DNA from: JAMZMI01 sp039970095
Lineage (GTDB): Bacteria > Bacteroidota > Bacteroidia > Cytophagales > Cyclobacteriaceae
NCBI GenBank assembly: GCA_039970095.1
Contig: JBDVMP010000107.1
Span: forward strand, 62,001-126,000
Length of the DNA stretch: 64,000 nucleotides
Reading direction: 5' to 3'
The position numbers were made by a program, and so were the translations under genes. The notes beneath the pieces were generated by a model. It ran no database searches. It was not told the DNA's origin and saw only the letters and a program-made list of their open reading frames with translations. The number at the start of each line of letters is the position of its first letter. Positions within the stretch are counted from its first letter, which is position 1. Below are positions 44,312-53,855 of this stretch, piece by piece.

Positions 44312-44611
44312 ATGAAAAAGCTAATCCCATTCTTATTTCTCGTACTATTCATTTCTACTTACACCATGGCTCAGAGCAGAACAGACCTGAAAGGCCCTGC
44401 TGCTAAAAACTACAAACCATGGCAAAATAAGGAGAAATCAGATGTTGTATATGTAGTCAGTACAGCAGAAAAAAAACAAGGCCCAGCTGCCAAGAACGCA
44501 AAGGCTTGGGATCGAAAAGAAAGTGATCAGGTTTTGGTTGTGGATATGACCAGCGAACCTAAAAATTTGAAAGGTCCTGCTGCAAAAAACAGCAAACCTT
44601 GGGAAGATTAA
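44312..44611 (+). CDS. Small secreted protein with three GPAAKN-K-W repeats
   Basis: 99 residues from the ATG at 44312. Signal peptide MKKLIPFLFLVLFISTYTMAQ, then three near-identical units: KGPAAKNYKPWQNKEKSDVVYVV, QGPAAKNAKAWDRKESDQVLVV, KGPAAKNSKPWED. The unit is about 30 residues and very Lys-rich, with a conserved Trp. I do not recognise the family. Repeats of this kind may be a binding module or a polymer-like surface peptide. Single gene with strong upstream structure and a strong terminator downstream, which suggests high expression. Confidence 0.8.
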   Translation: MKKLIPFLFLVLFISTYTMAQSRTDLKGPAAKNYKPWQNKEKSDVVYVVSTAEKKQGPAAKNAKAWDRKESDQVLVVDMTSEPKNLKGPAAKNSKPWED

Positions 44612-44651
44612 ACTTCAAATCATAATCAATAAAAGGTTGGTTTATATTTTG

Positions 44652-44679
44652 AGTCCCGGTGACGGCCGGGACTTTTTTT
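44652..44679 (+). terminator. Rho-independent terminator of the GPAAKN-repeat gene
   Basis: Stem AGTCCCGG (44652-44659) with CCGGGACT (44666-44673), 6-base loop, T7 run (44673-44679). Confidence 0.9.
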
Positions 44680-44714
44680 AAAGACATTGTTCGTTCATGA
44701 GCAATAGTTAGGCA

Positions 44715-44783
44715 CTTCGGATGGCGGTGATTATCTATCCGAAGATGATTTCTGTGAAAGCCCTGGCATTAGCCTGGGCTTTT
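44715..44783. terminator. Inverted repeat and probable terminator downstream of the J-domain gene
   Basis: First, CTTCGGAT (44715-44722) with ATCCGAAG (44737-44744), a perfect 8-bp inverted repeat with a 14-base spacer. Then AAAGCCCTGG (44757-44766) with CCTGGGCTTT (44773-44782), one mismatch, loop of 6, flanked by T on the plus strand and T3 on the minus strand. The second hairpin lies 6 bases after the J-domain stop and is probably its terminator, possibly bidirectional. Confidence 0.55.
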
Positions 44784-44788
44784 GCAAT

Positions 44789-45589
44789 TTATAGGGTAAG
44801 TCCCGCTACAGCGATATAGGTGAGCAAAAGCAAAAAGGCCGTGATAAAAAAAGGTATCAAACCAAGTGTCAAAGCCCAATCGCTGTATTTTCGGTTAGAT
44901 GCCAGCACAAAAGCCAGTATCAGCAGCAGGTAGGAGAAAAAGTTGTTGAATGTGTGTAGTGTTCGTTCGACCTTATAATAGCCCAATCCGTCAATGCTGA
45001 GCCCAACGGGCACATCCAGTAATTTTGAATAGTGCAATTTTACGCTTTGAATATTATTATCTCTGACGTCAAAAAAGAGTTGACGATCGACTTTAAAACC
45101 AATGTTTCCCAAGTTGATACCACAAGTGCCTAATTTGTTTAGGCCTATTTTCACAATCGGGTAATCTCCATGCACGTCGGTGAAGAAGTAATCGTAGGAG
45201 TAGATGATGCCTATTGCCAAAAACAAATAAGCAAAGTAGCGCTGTACTTTGTAGAACCGGACCTTCAACCGGAATATTTGCTCCCAGTGCTGCTGATCTT
45301 TTGCTCTTTTCCATTTTACATATTCTCTCCTTCTTATTTCCCTTTCGGTAGGCTGTGGTGGTTCAGGTTCTGCTACGGTTGCATAGCCAATCAGCTGCCA
45401 ATCGTAGGATTGTTTTTTGGCCGGATCAGACAGGATCTCGTAAGCCATCGTGATTTTTCTGATGAGTTCCTTTGCCGCCTCGGATGGGTTCAGATCAGGG
45501 TGATATTGTTTTACCAGCCTGCGGTAACTGCTCTTAATCTCCGTGTGAGTAGCGTCGGGGTTTACACCGAGTATTTCGTAATGAGTCAA
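44789..45589 (-). CDS. J-domain protein with membrane-spanning C-terminus
   Basis: 266 residues. Residues 1-65 are a complete J-domain: YEILGVNPDATHTEIKSSYRRLVKQYHPDLNP with the HPD triad, then AYEILSDPAKKQSYD. The rest is not a DnaJ middle (no Cys-rich or peptide-binding region). It has one helix at about 117-135 and two to three helices at about 212-262, with a roughly 70-residue extracytoplasmic loop between. It may recruit DnaK to the membrane. Upstream region 45590-45850 is divergent to the CotH gene. Confidence 0.88.
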   Translation of the reverse strand: MTHYEILGVNPDATHTEIKSSYRRLVKQYHPDLNPSEAAKELIRKITMAYEILSDPAKKQSYDWQLIGYATVAEPEPPQPTEREIRRREYVKWKRAKDQQHWEQIFRLKVRFYKVQRYFAYLFLAIGIIYSYDYFFTDVHGDYPIVKIGLNKLGTCGINLGNIGFKVDRQLFFDVRDNNIQSVKLHYSKLLDVPVGLSIDGLGYYKVERTLHTFNNFFSYLLLILAFVLASNRKYSDWALTLGLIPFFITAFLLLLTYIAVAGLTL

Positions 45590-45850
45590 TGTGGTAAAAT
45601 GAGTTTTGTGCTAAAATAACAGAAGTAGATGATTTAGGTGAACTGAAATTAAGATCACAACACAAACTCTTTCTAAGTAAATGAGTGAGCCTTCATTCCT
45701 TAAGCCTCGGGGTTTGAATCTTTTAGCTCCTTATGAATGTTACCATATTCCACAGGACAGTCACCAAGTATCTCATATTTACTTTGAAGGTTTGTTAGAG
45801 AGCCCTTTGGGCTTTTCTAGCTATTTTTTGTACCCTAACAACCCTCAAAA

Positions 45851-48800
45851 ATGACGTCATTTATTTCAATAGTCGTGAAACGGCTATTTCTAGTTTTCAC
45901 TTTTGTTCTGTCCATTCACAGTTTCTGTCAAAATCTGATCATTTCAGAGTTTATGGCTGTCAATAATGCTACGCTTCAGGATGAAGAAGGTGATTATTCT
46001 GACTGGATAGAGATTCATAATTCTGGTGCTGAATCTGTTTCGCTTCAAGGCTGGACTTTAACCGACGATGCTGAGGATATCAAAAAATGGGTCTTTCCAG
46101 CAGTTTCTTTAGCTGCTGATAGTTACCTGGTTGTTTTTGCATCTGATGGTGATAAGGTGGATCCTGCTGGCACCCTTCATACCAACTTCAAACTATCTGG
46201 ATCGGGTGAGTTTTTGGCGTTGGTTCAGCCGGATGGCACCACGATGGCTACTTCGTTTGATCCATACCCTGTGCAGCAGGCGGATATATCTTATGGACTT
46301 TTTCAAGGTCAGTATATTTCTTTGGCTGAGCCAACCCCGGGATTGGCTAATTCGGCAGAAGGGTTTATTCTTGATCCAGTATTTAGTCATGAGAGAGGAT
46401 TCTACGATGCAGGTTTTGATCTTATACTCACAGATATCAATTCTGAAACCAATCTTTACTATACATTGAATGGTAGCAGCCCAACACTGGAGAATGCAAC
46501 GCAATATTCAGGAGCAATCACAATTAGTAAAACTACTGTGCTGAGTGTGGTGGCCATAGACGCCAATGAAGAACGAGGCAATGTCATTACTCAAACATAC
46601 TTGTTTGCTGATGTTTTGGAGCAACCAAATAATCCGGAAGGGTATCCATCTCGGTGGACTTCAGTAGAAGCACCATTTTACCCGGGAGATTATGAAATGG
46701 ATCCTGAAATATGTACGGAAGAGAACAAACCTCAAATTTATGCAGCACTAAAGGGTCTCCCAACTGTTTCGTTGGTTACTGATATTGCTCATCTTTTTAG
46801 AGACGAACCGGACGTAGATAGCCTAGCAGGTATTTATCTCAACAGTGTGGAGCACTCAGAAGATTGGGAGCGTCCTGCATCCTTCGAATATTTCGACCCT
46901 ACTGATGGAGCTGGTTTTCAAATCAACTGCGGCCTGCGTGTGCATGGAGGAAATGGCCGCAAGCCAGGCAACAGCCCAAAACACTCCCTTAGAGTGCATT
47001 TCAGAAGCAAATACGGCCCTTCCAAACTCAACTTCAATATGTTTTCTGAGAAAAGTGCTACTAATGAGTTCAACGCTCTCGTTTTTAGAGCAGGTTACAA
47101 CTACTCATGGGTGAAAAACAACCCTGCTCAATGCGAAGGAACTGATTATATCCGTGACCCTTTTACCAAAAAGACCCAGCTCGATATGGGTCGCACTGCG
47201 GCGCACAGGAAGTTTGCGCATTTGTATCTCAATGGCCTGTACTGGGGAGTTTTTGATATCTCCGAAAAGATTACCAATGATTTTGCTGAAGCTTACCTTG
47301 ATGGAGATGAAGACGATTTTGACGTAGTGAAAGATCATAATGGAGTCACCGATGGTACTATAGATGCCTGGAATGAACTACTGTCAGCAGTTGAAGGAGG
47401 CTTTGAAACAAACGAAAAGTACTTCAAAGTCCAAGGGAAGAATGAGGATGGAAGCGATAATGACCTTTACTCTGACCTGTTGGATGTTAGAAACCTCACA
47501 GACTATATGCTGATCAATTTTTACATTGCCAACGGAGATTGGGACAGAAACAACTGGTTGACGGTGAGAAATCGAGTATCCAACGAGGAAGGCTTTAAAT
47601 TTTTCTGCTGGGATGCTGAGACATCTATGAATGCGCTCGATGATGACATCACTGACATCAATAATCCGGGCAATCCCTCAGCAATTTTCAACAAGCTATT
47701 AGAAAACGAAGAGTACAGGCTTTATCTCGCTGATCGTATTCAAAAGCACTTTTTCAATAGGGGAGATCTTACTACCGAAGCGACATTGAAGAGGTACACT
47801 GAAATAGCTGATGAACTCCAGGGAGCAATGGTCGCGGAATCTGCCAGATGGGGAGATTACCGAAGGGATGTAGATGGGGGAGAATCTTATGATATCTATA
47901 CTGTAGAGGATCATTGGTTGCCAAGGCTTGACTTTATGAAGGAAACTTACCTGCCGCAAAGAACCGATGTAGTAGTTGATCAATTGAAAGAGATGGGTTT
48001 TTACCCAGAGGTAGATGCTCCGGTTTTGAGCGAGCATGGTGGAGACTTTACCGAGCCAATTAGTGTTACGATCACTGCCGATGCAGATATGATCTACTAT
48101 ACTACTGATGATACCGACCCACGTGCTCTCGGAGGAAATGTATCTGCCAGTGCTAGCCTCTATGAAGGTTCAATTGGAGTGTTTACCGATATGACTGTTC
48201 AGGCCAGAGCTAAAAAAGATGGTAAATGGTCTGCACTCACAAAAACTAATTTTGATGTTGAATCCGGAGATGTGACCATCGTAAACCAAACAGTTTGTCA
48301 GGGAGAAGAGTATCTTGGTTTTACGAATTCGGGAACTCATATTATCCAAGAAAAAGCAAAAAATGGAGAAGACAGTATCGTTGCGGTTGTACTGAAAGTA
48401 AATGCTTTGCCGCAATTCTCGATTGGAAATGACACCACCTTGCTACACGACGCTACTCTTACTCTTCAGGCAGATTCGGATTATGAAACCTACTTGTGGA
48501 GCACCGGCGAGACCTCTCAGTCGATCCAAGTAAGTGGATGGGAGTTAGGAAAGTATTCATACTGGCTCCAAGCACATGACGCAAATGGCTGCTCTAACGC
48601 CGATACCATCAATGTCGATGTGATTTGGAATGAGGCTGTGCTTGGCAATTCTCTGGTGCAGGATTTTAAAATATTCCCGAATCCAACTACAGATAAGATT
48701 CTAGTATCCTTTCCAATGGATGAAGTTGCGAAAGTGGCCATTCAAATAACGGCGTTAAATGGATCTCTGGTTTATAAAAATGAGCTAACAACTGATGTGG

Positions 48801-48901
48801 TGAATGAAGAAATCAGCCTGAGCCATGTATCGAAGGGACTCTACATCGTGAACATCCGAACGGGCAAATTCGAAAAATCATATGAGCTAATTAAGAGGTA
48901 G
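45851..48901 (+). CDS. Secreted CotH-kinase protein with lamin-tail domain and T9SS signal (1)
   Basis: 1016 residues. Signal peptide (1-25), a lamin-tail domain (about 28-140: LIISEFMAVNNATLQDEEGDYSDWIEIHNSG), a chitobiase-like module (about 175-245: YYTLNGSSPTLENATQYSG), then the CotH-kinase domain (about 295-650): INCGLRVHGGNGRKPGNSPKHSLRVHF (Lys region), YLNGLYWGVFDISEKITNDFA (Glu), and FKFFCWDAETSMNALDD (metal-binding Asp). After that a second chitobiase-like module, an Ig-like segment and a T9SS type A domain (FKIFPNPTTDKILVSFP). CotH proteins phosphorylate secreted proteins. Same layout as the next gene, 51 bases downstream. Confidence 0.88.
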   Translation: MTSFISIVVKRLFLVFTFVLSIHSFCQNLIISEFMAVNNATLQDEEGDYSDWIEIHNSGAESVSLQGWTLTDDAEDIKKWVFPAVSLAADSYLVVFASDGDKVDPAGTLHTNFKLSGSGEFLALVQPDGTTMATSFDPYPVQQADISYGLFQGQYISLAEPTPGLANSAEGFILDPVFSHERGFYDAGFDLILTDINSETNLYYTLNGSSPTLENATQYSGAITISKTTVLSVVAIDANEERGNVITQTYLFADVLEQPNNPEGYPSRWTSVEAPFYPGDYEMDPEICTEENKPQIYAALKGLPTVSLVTDIAHLFRDEPDVDSLAGIYLNSVEHSEDWERPASFEYFDPTDGAGFQINCGLRVHGGNGRKPGNSPKHSLRVHFRSKYGPSKLNFNMFSEKSATNEFNALVFRAGYNYSWVKNNPAQCEGTDYIRDPFTKKTQLDMGRTAAHRKFAHLYLNGLYWGVFDISEKITNDFAEAYLDGDEDDFDVVKDHNGVTDGTIDAWNELLSAVEGGFETNEKYFKVQGKNEDGSDNDLYSDLLDVRNLTDYMLINFYIANGDWDRNNWLTVRNRVSNEEGFKFFCWDAETSMNALDDDITDINNPGNPSAIFNKLLENEEYRLYLADRIQKHFFNRGDLTTEATLKRYTEIADELQGAMVAESARWGDYRRDVDGGESYDIYTVEDHWLPRLDFMKETYLPQRTDVVVDQLKEMGFYPEVDAPVLSEHGGDFTEPISVTITADADMIYYTTDDTDPRALGGNVSASASLYEGSIGVFTDMTVQARAKKDGKWSALTKTNFDVESGDVTIVNQTVCQGEEYLGFTNSGTHIIQEKAKNGEDSIVAVVLKVNALPQFSIGNDTTLLHDATLTLQADSDYETYLWSTGETSQSIQVSGWELGKYSYWLQAHDANGCSNADTINVDVIWNEAVLGNSLVQDFKIFPNPTTDKILVSFPMDEVAKVAIQITALNGSLVYKNELTTDVVNEEISLSHVSKGLYIVNIRTGKFEKSYELIKR

Positions 48902-48952
48902 GTCCTTTGCTTACGAAACTTGTTTTTAAGATTAGATAATCAAAAGGATACA

Positions 48953-51850
48953 ATGAAACGAATACTCTTAATCTACATTCTTTTTTTGCCTTTGTTTGGC
49001 AATTCTCAGCTTGTTATCAACGAGTTGATGAGCAACAACGTATCATTTGTGATGGATGACGCCTATAACTTCAGTATGTGGGTGGAAGTTTATAATACTG
49101 CCGAATCAGGTTCTCTGGACCTTTCGGACTATTATTTTACAGATGATAAAGTGGAACCAAACAAATGGAGACCAAAAGCGCAAAGTATTTCTGCTCAAGG
49201 TTTTTCCATTCTTTATTTCGAACGCGATGAGCGTGAAGGGCATGCTTCGTTCAAGCTTGATCCTGAAGGTGGTGAATTGTATTTGTACAGCCAATCAGCC
49301 GAACTTGTGGACGAAGTTTTGTATCCAGCCCAATTCAGAAACATCTCTTACGGTCGTTTGTCCGATGGCGGATATGAATGGGTGTTTTTTGAAGAACCGA
49401 GCGCGTCAGAAACGAATGCTGGGCAACTCTCAGCAGAGGAGAGATGCGCTGATCCTGAGTTTTCGTTGAAAGGTGGTTTTTACTCAGGAAGTCAGAGTTT
49501 GACATTTCAAAATATTCCAGGAGGAGAGGTTATTTACTACACTATAGACAACTCCGAACCAACCAAAACATCGCAGGTTTATCAGTCAGGATCGAGTATC
49601 AGTATTGATGCCACGGTAGTAGTGAGAGCCAAGGCCTATGGCGATTCCAAGCTTTCAAGTAACGTGATCTCGACTACATATTTCATCGATGAGCGTAAGT
49701 CTGACTTACGTGTGGTTTCTATATCTACCGATCAACGATTCCTTACTGATGACATCATCGGGATCTATTGTGACGGAACAAATGGCATCACAGGCAACCT
49801 GCAGAAAACACCCAAGAATTTCAATCAGGACTGGGATAGGCCTACCAACTTTGAGTTTTTCGATGAACATGGTGAGCCTCAACTTAATCAGGAACTGGAC
49901 ATCAGAATAGTGGGTGGAGGTTCACGGGAAAGCGCCCTGAAATCTATTTCCATATCTCCTAAAAAGAAGTTTGGAGAAAATCGCCTGCGCTATGATTTTT
50001 TTGCGGCTACTAAACCAGAGCACAAGTACAAAGATATCATGATGCGCAATTCGGGTAATGATTTCAAACGTACCATGATGAAAGATGCATTTATACAGTC
50101 TCTGATTGTGGAAAGGATGGAGGTTGATTATCAAGCCTATGAACCAGCAGTGATTTACATCAATGGCGTTTATTGCGGTATTGAAAACATACGCGAGCGT
50201 GCCAATAAGGACTTTGCATATAGCAATTTCGGCTATGATAAAGACGAGGTTCATCTAATAGAGGCGACCTACAAGGGCGTGGATTCGTACAACGATATGC
50301 CTACAGATCCAGACTTTATTGAGCTCAGCAATTTTTTGAAACAAAATACAATGGCTGACGAGTCAAATTATGAACAGGCGAAGGAGATGATCGATGTAGA
50401 GGAGTTTGTCAACTATCTCATCCTGGAAATATTTACCGCCAATGTGGACTGGCCCTACAACAACGTGAAAATGTGGAAGCCTACTGTGAATGGAAAGTGG
50501 CGGTGGATTTTGATGGATGTGGAGTATAGCTTTAGCATGGGCCGTGTGGATCACAACACCGTAACTTTTGCACTGGGTGAAAACACCAAAAGCATGATAG
50601 GTGGCTATAGCTCAGCTCCAGAGTGGTCGGTGGTGGTCTTTTCCGAACTCATCAAAAATGAAGATTTTAAAAATATGTTTATCGATCGTTTTGCGATTCA
50701 CTTGTCTACCACATTTGAGCCGGAAAGAATCATCCATTTTGTAGATAGTATGTCTGCTCGTATAAGAGATGAAATCCCATATCACCTGGCGAGGTACAAC
50801 ATAGCGGACAACTTTGATAATGACCTGCAGGTGTTGAGAAATTTCTCTAAAGAGCGTCCGGCCAATGTGTTTAGGCATATAAGCGAAAGGTTTCTAAATG
50901 GAGCAACTAGCAAAACCATAAGTCTATCTTCGGATACACCTGGAGCCACATATCAGCTCAACGGGCAGCCCGTAATAGATACTGAGGCATCCATCAGTTA
51001 CTTCAGAGAGCGGGATGTCGAAATAAAAGCCAATGATATTGCTGGCTATAAGTTCAAACATTGGTTGGTAAGTGGAGAGGTATATTCAGAAGCAGTTTAT
51101 GCTGGTGTGCTTACCGATAATATTGAGTTGACGGCTGTATATGAGCCTGGTGCCGATCCAAAAGCGGATGTTTTGGTATTTATCAATGAGGTGGTGAGCA
51201 GCAATCAGGAGATTTTGGATGAGTTTGGGGAAACGGATGATTACATAGAACTATACAATGCCGGGACGGAGGATATTGACATTGCCGGTTGGTATGTGAC
51301 TGATAATTTGTCTAACCAAACTAAACACCAGATTTCGAGTAATGGCACTTCTGAAACTGTTATTCCGGCGGGGGAGTGGCTGGTGCTCTGGGCGGATGAC
51401 GATGATGAGCAAGGTGTTCTGCACCTCAACTTTAAGCTCAGTAAAGAAGGGGAGCCGGTAGGCATCTATCGTATGAATGGCGCTGAACTGGAGACCATAG
51501 ATGAAGTTGAAGTACCCGAACTGAGTGCCAATATGAGCTACTCTCGTGCATCTGATGGAGGATCAGAATGGAAAGTACAGCGACCTACCTGGAACAAGTC
51601 CAATCTGGACACTTCGCCTCTTTCAGTAGCTGATATGCGACAGGTTGAGATTTGGCCTACATTGGTTGATGATTCATTTGAGGTTGTCAATGCTGCCGGA
51701 GCACAGGTCTCCATTCTTGATATGAAAGGAAAAACACACAGGAGCCTGAGCAGCCAGACTGACAATGAGTCGATAGAAATCTCCGACTTGCCACAAGGCC
51801 TTTATTTGGTTTTAATAGATCAGCAAGTATTTAAGGTGATCAAGAGGTGA
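48953..51850 (+). CDS. Secreted CotH-kinase protein with two lamin-tail domains (2)
   Basis: 965 residues from the ATG at 48953. Signal peptide (1-18), lamin-tail domain (about 20-130), chitobiase-like module (about 165-235: VIYYTIDNSEPTKTSQVY), CotH-kinase domain (about 240-640): LDIRIVGGGSRESALKSISISPKKKF, YINGVYCGIENIRERANKDFA, and WRWILMDVEYSFSMGRVDHN with the metal-binding Asp. A second lamin-tail domain follows (about 755-870: FINEVVSSNQEILDEFGETDDYIELYN), then a short T9SS-like end (VEIWPTLVDDSFEVVN to VFKVIKR). Paralogue of the upstream gene and probably cotranscribed with it. Confidence 0.86.
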   Translation: MKRILLIYILFLPLFGNSQLVINELMSNNVSFVMDDAYNFSMWVEVYNTAESGSLDLSDYYFTDDKVEPNKWRPKAQSISAQGFSILYFERDEREGHASFKLDPEGGELYLYSQSAELVDEVLYPAQFRNISYGRLSDGGYEWVFFEEPSASETNAGQLSAEERCADPEFSLKGGFYSGSQSLTFQNIPGGEVIYYTIDNSEPTKTSQVYQSGSSISIDATVVVRAKAYGDSKLSSNVISTTYFIDERKSDLRVVSISTDQRFLTDDIIGIYCDGTNGITGNLQKTPKNFNQDWDRPTNFEFFDEHGEPQLNQELDIRIVGGGSRESALKSISISPKKKFGENRLRYDFFAATKPEHKYKDIMMRNSGNDFKRTMMKDAFIQSLIVERMEVDYQAYEPAVIYINGVYCGIENIRERANKDFAYSNFGYDKDEVHLIEATYKGVDSYNDMPTDPDFIELSNFLKQNTMADESNYEQAKEMIDVEEFVNYLILEIFTANVDWPYNNVKMWKPTVNGKWRWILMDVEYSFSMGRVDHNTVTFALGENTKSMIGGYSSAPEWSVVVFSELIKNEDFKNMFIDRFAIHLSTTFEPERIIHFVDSMSARIRDEIPYHLARYNIADNFDNDLQVLRNFSKERPANVFRHISERFLNGATSKTISLSSDTPGATYQLNGQPVIDTEASISYFRERDVEIKANDIAGYKFKHWLVSGEVYSEAVYAGVLTDNIELTAVYEPGADPKADVLVFINEVVSSNQEILDEFGETDDYIELYNAGTEDIDIAGWYVTDNLSNQTKHQISSNGTSETVIPAGEWLVLWADDDDEQGVLHLNFKLSKEGEPVGIYRMNGAELETIDEVEVPELSANMSYSRASDGGSEWKVQRPTWNKSNLDTSPLSVADMRQVEIWPTLVDDSFEVVNAAGAQVSILDMKGKTHRSLSSQTDNESIEISDLPQGLYLVLIDQQVFKVIKR

Positions 51851-51899
51851 TTTGGAGCTAAAGGCTCTAAGAATATGGCGCACTTGGCATAGTTCAGGA

Positions 51900-52475
51900 T
51901 TAAGGAAATTGTTTGGGTTTCAGTCCTTTCTCAGCACGACTGGCTACTTCTGCTATTCTTTTTTCGCGTGTTTCAGTCCTCTTGGCCAGTACGATCCACC
52001 CTAAAATCGCCTTTTTCGCACTTGGGCTTAGGGCATCAAAAAAAGCCTTGGCATTTGGCCTTGCAACAAGAGCAGCCGCCAGATCCTCGGGTATGATCAT
52101 CTGGTCCACTTCGTTGTAGAGGTTCCAGTAGCCATTCTGCTTGGCAACTTCGATTGCTTCATGCCCTGCTTTTGTCATGCGCTGTTCATCAATCAGTCGG
52201 TCCACCTTCTCCTTGTTGATTTTTGACCAGCCACTCTTGGGTTTTCTTTTACTGAATAGCTGTTTGAATCGCTCACCATCAATGGTTTTTCTGGTACTAT
52301 CTATCCATCCAAAGCACAATGCCTCATCCACCGCTTCGCTCCAGCTGAGGTTATAGTGCTCAGAAGTGGACTTGTAATAGATAAGCCAAACGGGCTGAGA
52401 GGATTGGTGATTTTCATTCAACCACTTTCGCCAGTCTGAAGGGTCTTTAGGGCAGTATGTGTTTTCGTTGGCCAT
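51900..52475 (-). CDS. YdeI/OmpD-associated family protein
   Basis: 191 residues from the ATG at 52475. Family features: WRKWLNENHQSSQPVWLIYYKSTSEHYNLSWSEAVDEALCFGWIDSTRKTIDGERFKQLFSKRKPKSGWSKINKEKVDRLIDEQRMTKAG (about 12-100) and the C-terminal 'FDALSPSAKKAILGWIVLAKRTETREKRIAE' (the bacteriocin-protection YdeI/OmpD signature). Function unclear; the family name comes from a mutant phenotype. Cytosolic, single gene. Confidence 0.9.
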   Translation of the reverse strand: MANENTYCPKDPSDWRKWLNENHQSSQPVWLIYYKSTSEHYNLSWSEAVDEALCFGWIDSTRKTIDGERFKQLFSKRKPKSGWSKINKEKVDRLIDEQRMTKAGHEAIEVAKQNGYWNLYNEVDQMIIPEDLAAALVARPNAKAFFDALSPSAKKAILGWIVLAKRTETREKRIAEVASRAEKGLKPKQFP

Positions 52476-52575
52476 ATTGCTAAATAAGAGCAAAAAGTAT
52501 TACAGATACTACCGAAATGATGTGATTTTCATTGATTGCTCATTACAGCTGAGCGAGATGAACGCCTTAAAAACA

Positions 52576-52609
52576 AAAAGCCCCGATTGGGTTTCCAATC
52601 AGGGCTTTT
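52576..52609 (-). terminator. Terminator downstream of the DAHP synthase gene
   Basis: Long stem AAAAGCCCCGATTGG (52576-52590) with CCAATCAGGGCTTTT (52595-52609), one mismatch, 4-base loop. T runs on both strands, so it may stop transcription from both sides. 23 bases after the stop at 52632. Confidence 0.85.
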
Positions 52610-52631
52610 GTAAACTGTTTATAATTAAGAA

Positions 52632-53687
52632 TTAAGCCGGTACAGCTTGTTTCTTGTAGTGCTGTCTGATTTCCCAGATTTGGTTGATATCCGCAATCAG
52701 CTTCGTTAGCACATCTGGTGTGATTCCCTGCTTGGGGTCATCACCAATACCTTTTGATGGCTGGCAATGCGTTTCCACAATCACACCGTCCGCTCCATAT
52801 GCCATGGCCGCCATAGCTGCACTTGGCACATATTTGGCTCTTCCCACAGAGTGAGAAGGATCTACGATCACGGGTGCCCAGGTTTTTTCTTTAAGCAGTG
52901 GAGTGATGGCCTCATCTGGATGGTTTCTGTATCCGTCCATAGTAGGAGAGGTTCCTCTTGGGCAAAGCATCACATCAGGATTTCCTGCCGCAGCAATGTA
53001 TTCTGATGCCGCGATAAACTCGTTAATTGGGCCCATACCGATTGATCTTTTCAAGAGCACAGCGATTTTTTTATCGGCAGTTTGCTCACCTATTTGCTTT
53101 AGCAAAGAGTAGTTCAGAGCATTTCTAGCGCCTACCTGGAGTATATCCACTCCGGCTTCTACCGCTATTCTTAGTTGGTGTTCGTCCATCACCTCTGTAT
53201 CTACGGGTAGTCCGGTGGCAGCTTTAGCATCCATCAAAATCTTGATAGAACTATCATCTCCCTGAAAGGAGTAAGGCATTGTTCGCGGCTTCCACACACC
53301 ACCACGAATGGCTTTCGCGCCAGCTTCTTTCACTGCGTGAGCAGTTTCCAAAAACAATTGAGGATTCTTTGGGTCGATTGTACACTGCCCAGCGATAATA
53401 AATGGGCTTTCGCCTACTACTGCATCTCCCACCGTGATTTTGTGGTGAGCCAACTCAGACTTAAGGTCCATCAGCTTAAATGGCGAATCAATCGCATCAA
53501 ACCTGTCCACATAATCCAAACCGAGAATTCGGTTGATCATGATAGTCTCTCTCTCCTCACCAAGTACCGCATATATGGTTCTGTGGTGGCCTTCTATTGG
53601 TTGCACTTTGCAGTTGTATTCACTCACAATCGTGGTGACTTCCTGTAGCTGCTCAGCTGATAGTTTTGATTCCTTTGGAATGATCAT
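52632..53687 (-). CDS. aroF: 3-deoxy-7-phosphoheptulonate (DAHP) synthase, type I-beta
   Basis: 351 residues. First step of the shikimate pathway, phosphoenolpyruvate plus erythrose-4-phosphate. Residues 1-75 are the ferredoxin-like regulatory domain of the I-beta-regulatory subgroup (MIIPKESKLSAEQLQEVTTIVSEYNC). The TIM barrel follows: IIAGQCTIDPKN, AKAIRGGVWKPRTMPYSFQG, TEVMDEHQLRIAVEAGVDILQVGARNALNYSLLKQIGE, VLLKRSIG, LCPRGTSP, PVIVDPSHSVGRAKYVPSAAMAAMAYGADGVIVETHCQPSKGIGDDPKQGI. In the regulatory class the N-domain mediates feedback inhibition by aromatic amino acids. No other aro gene is adjacent. Confidence 0.96.
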   Translation of the reverse strand: MIIPKESKLSAEQLQEVTTIVSEYNCKVQPIEGHHRTIYAVLGEERETIMINRILGLDYVDRFDAIDSPFKLMDLKSELAHHKITVGDAVVGESPFIIAGQCTIDPKNPQLFLETAHAVKEAGAKAIRGGVWKPRTMPYSFQGDDSSIKILMDAKAATGLPVDTEVMDEHQLRIAVEAGVDILQVGARNALNYSLLKQIGEQTADKKIAVLLKRSIGMGPINEFIAASEYIAAAGNPDVMLCPRGTSPTMDGYRNHPDEAITPLLKEKTWAPVIVDPSHSVGRAKYVPSAAMAAMAYGADGVIVETHCQPSKGIGDDPKQGITPDVLTKLIADINQIWEIRQHYKKQAVPA

Positions 53688-53855
53688 AGCCCAAGTATTT
53701 TGAAATGGTCTGCAAAGGTAGGTTTTCGATCGGTTGAAGCAAAAAAGAATTCTAAAAAAACCATGATGGGGCGTGATTTTTATTATAAAAGATTGTGAAG
53801 TGTAAACTTTTCAATAAAATATTCTGTTTGCGATATTTGCAGAATCAAAAATTAG

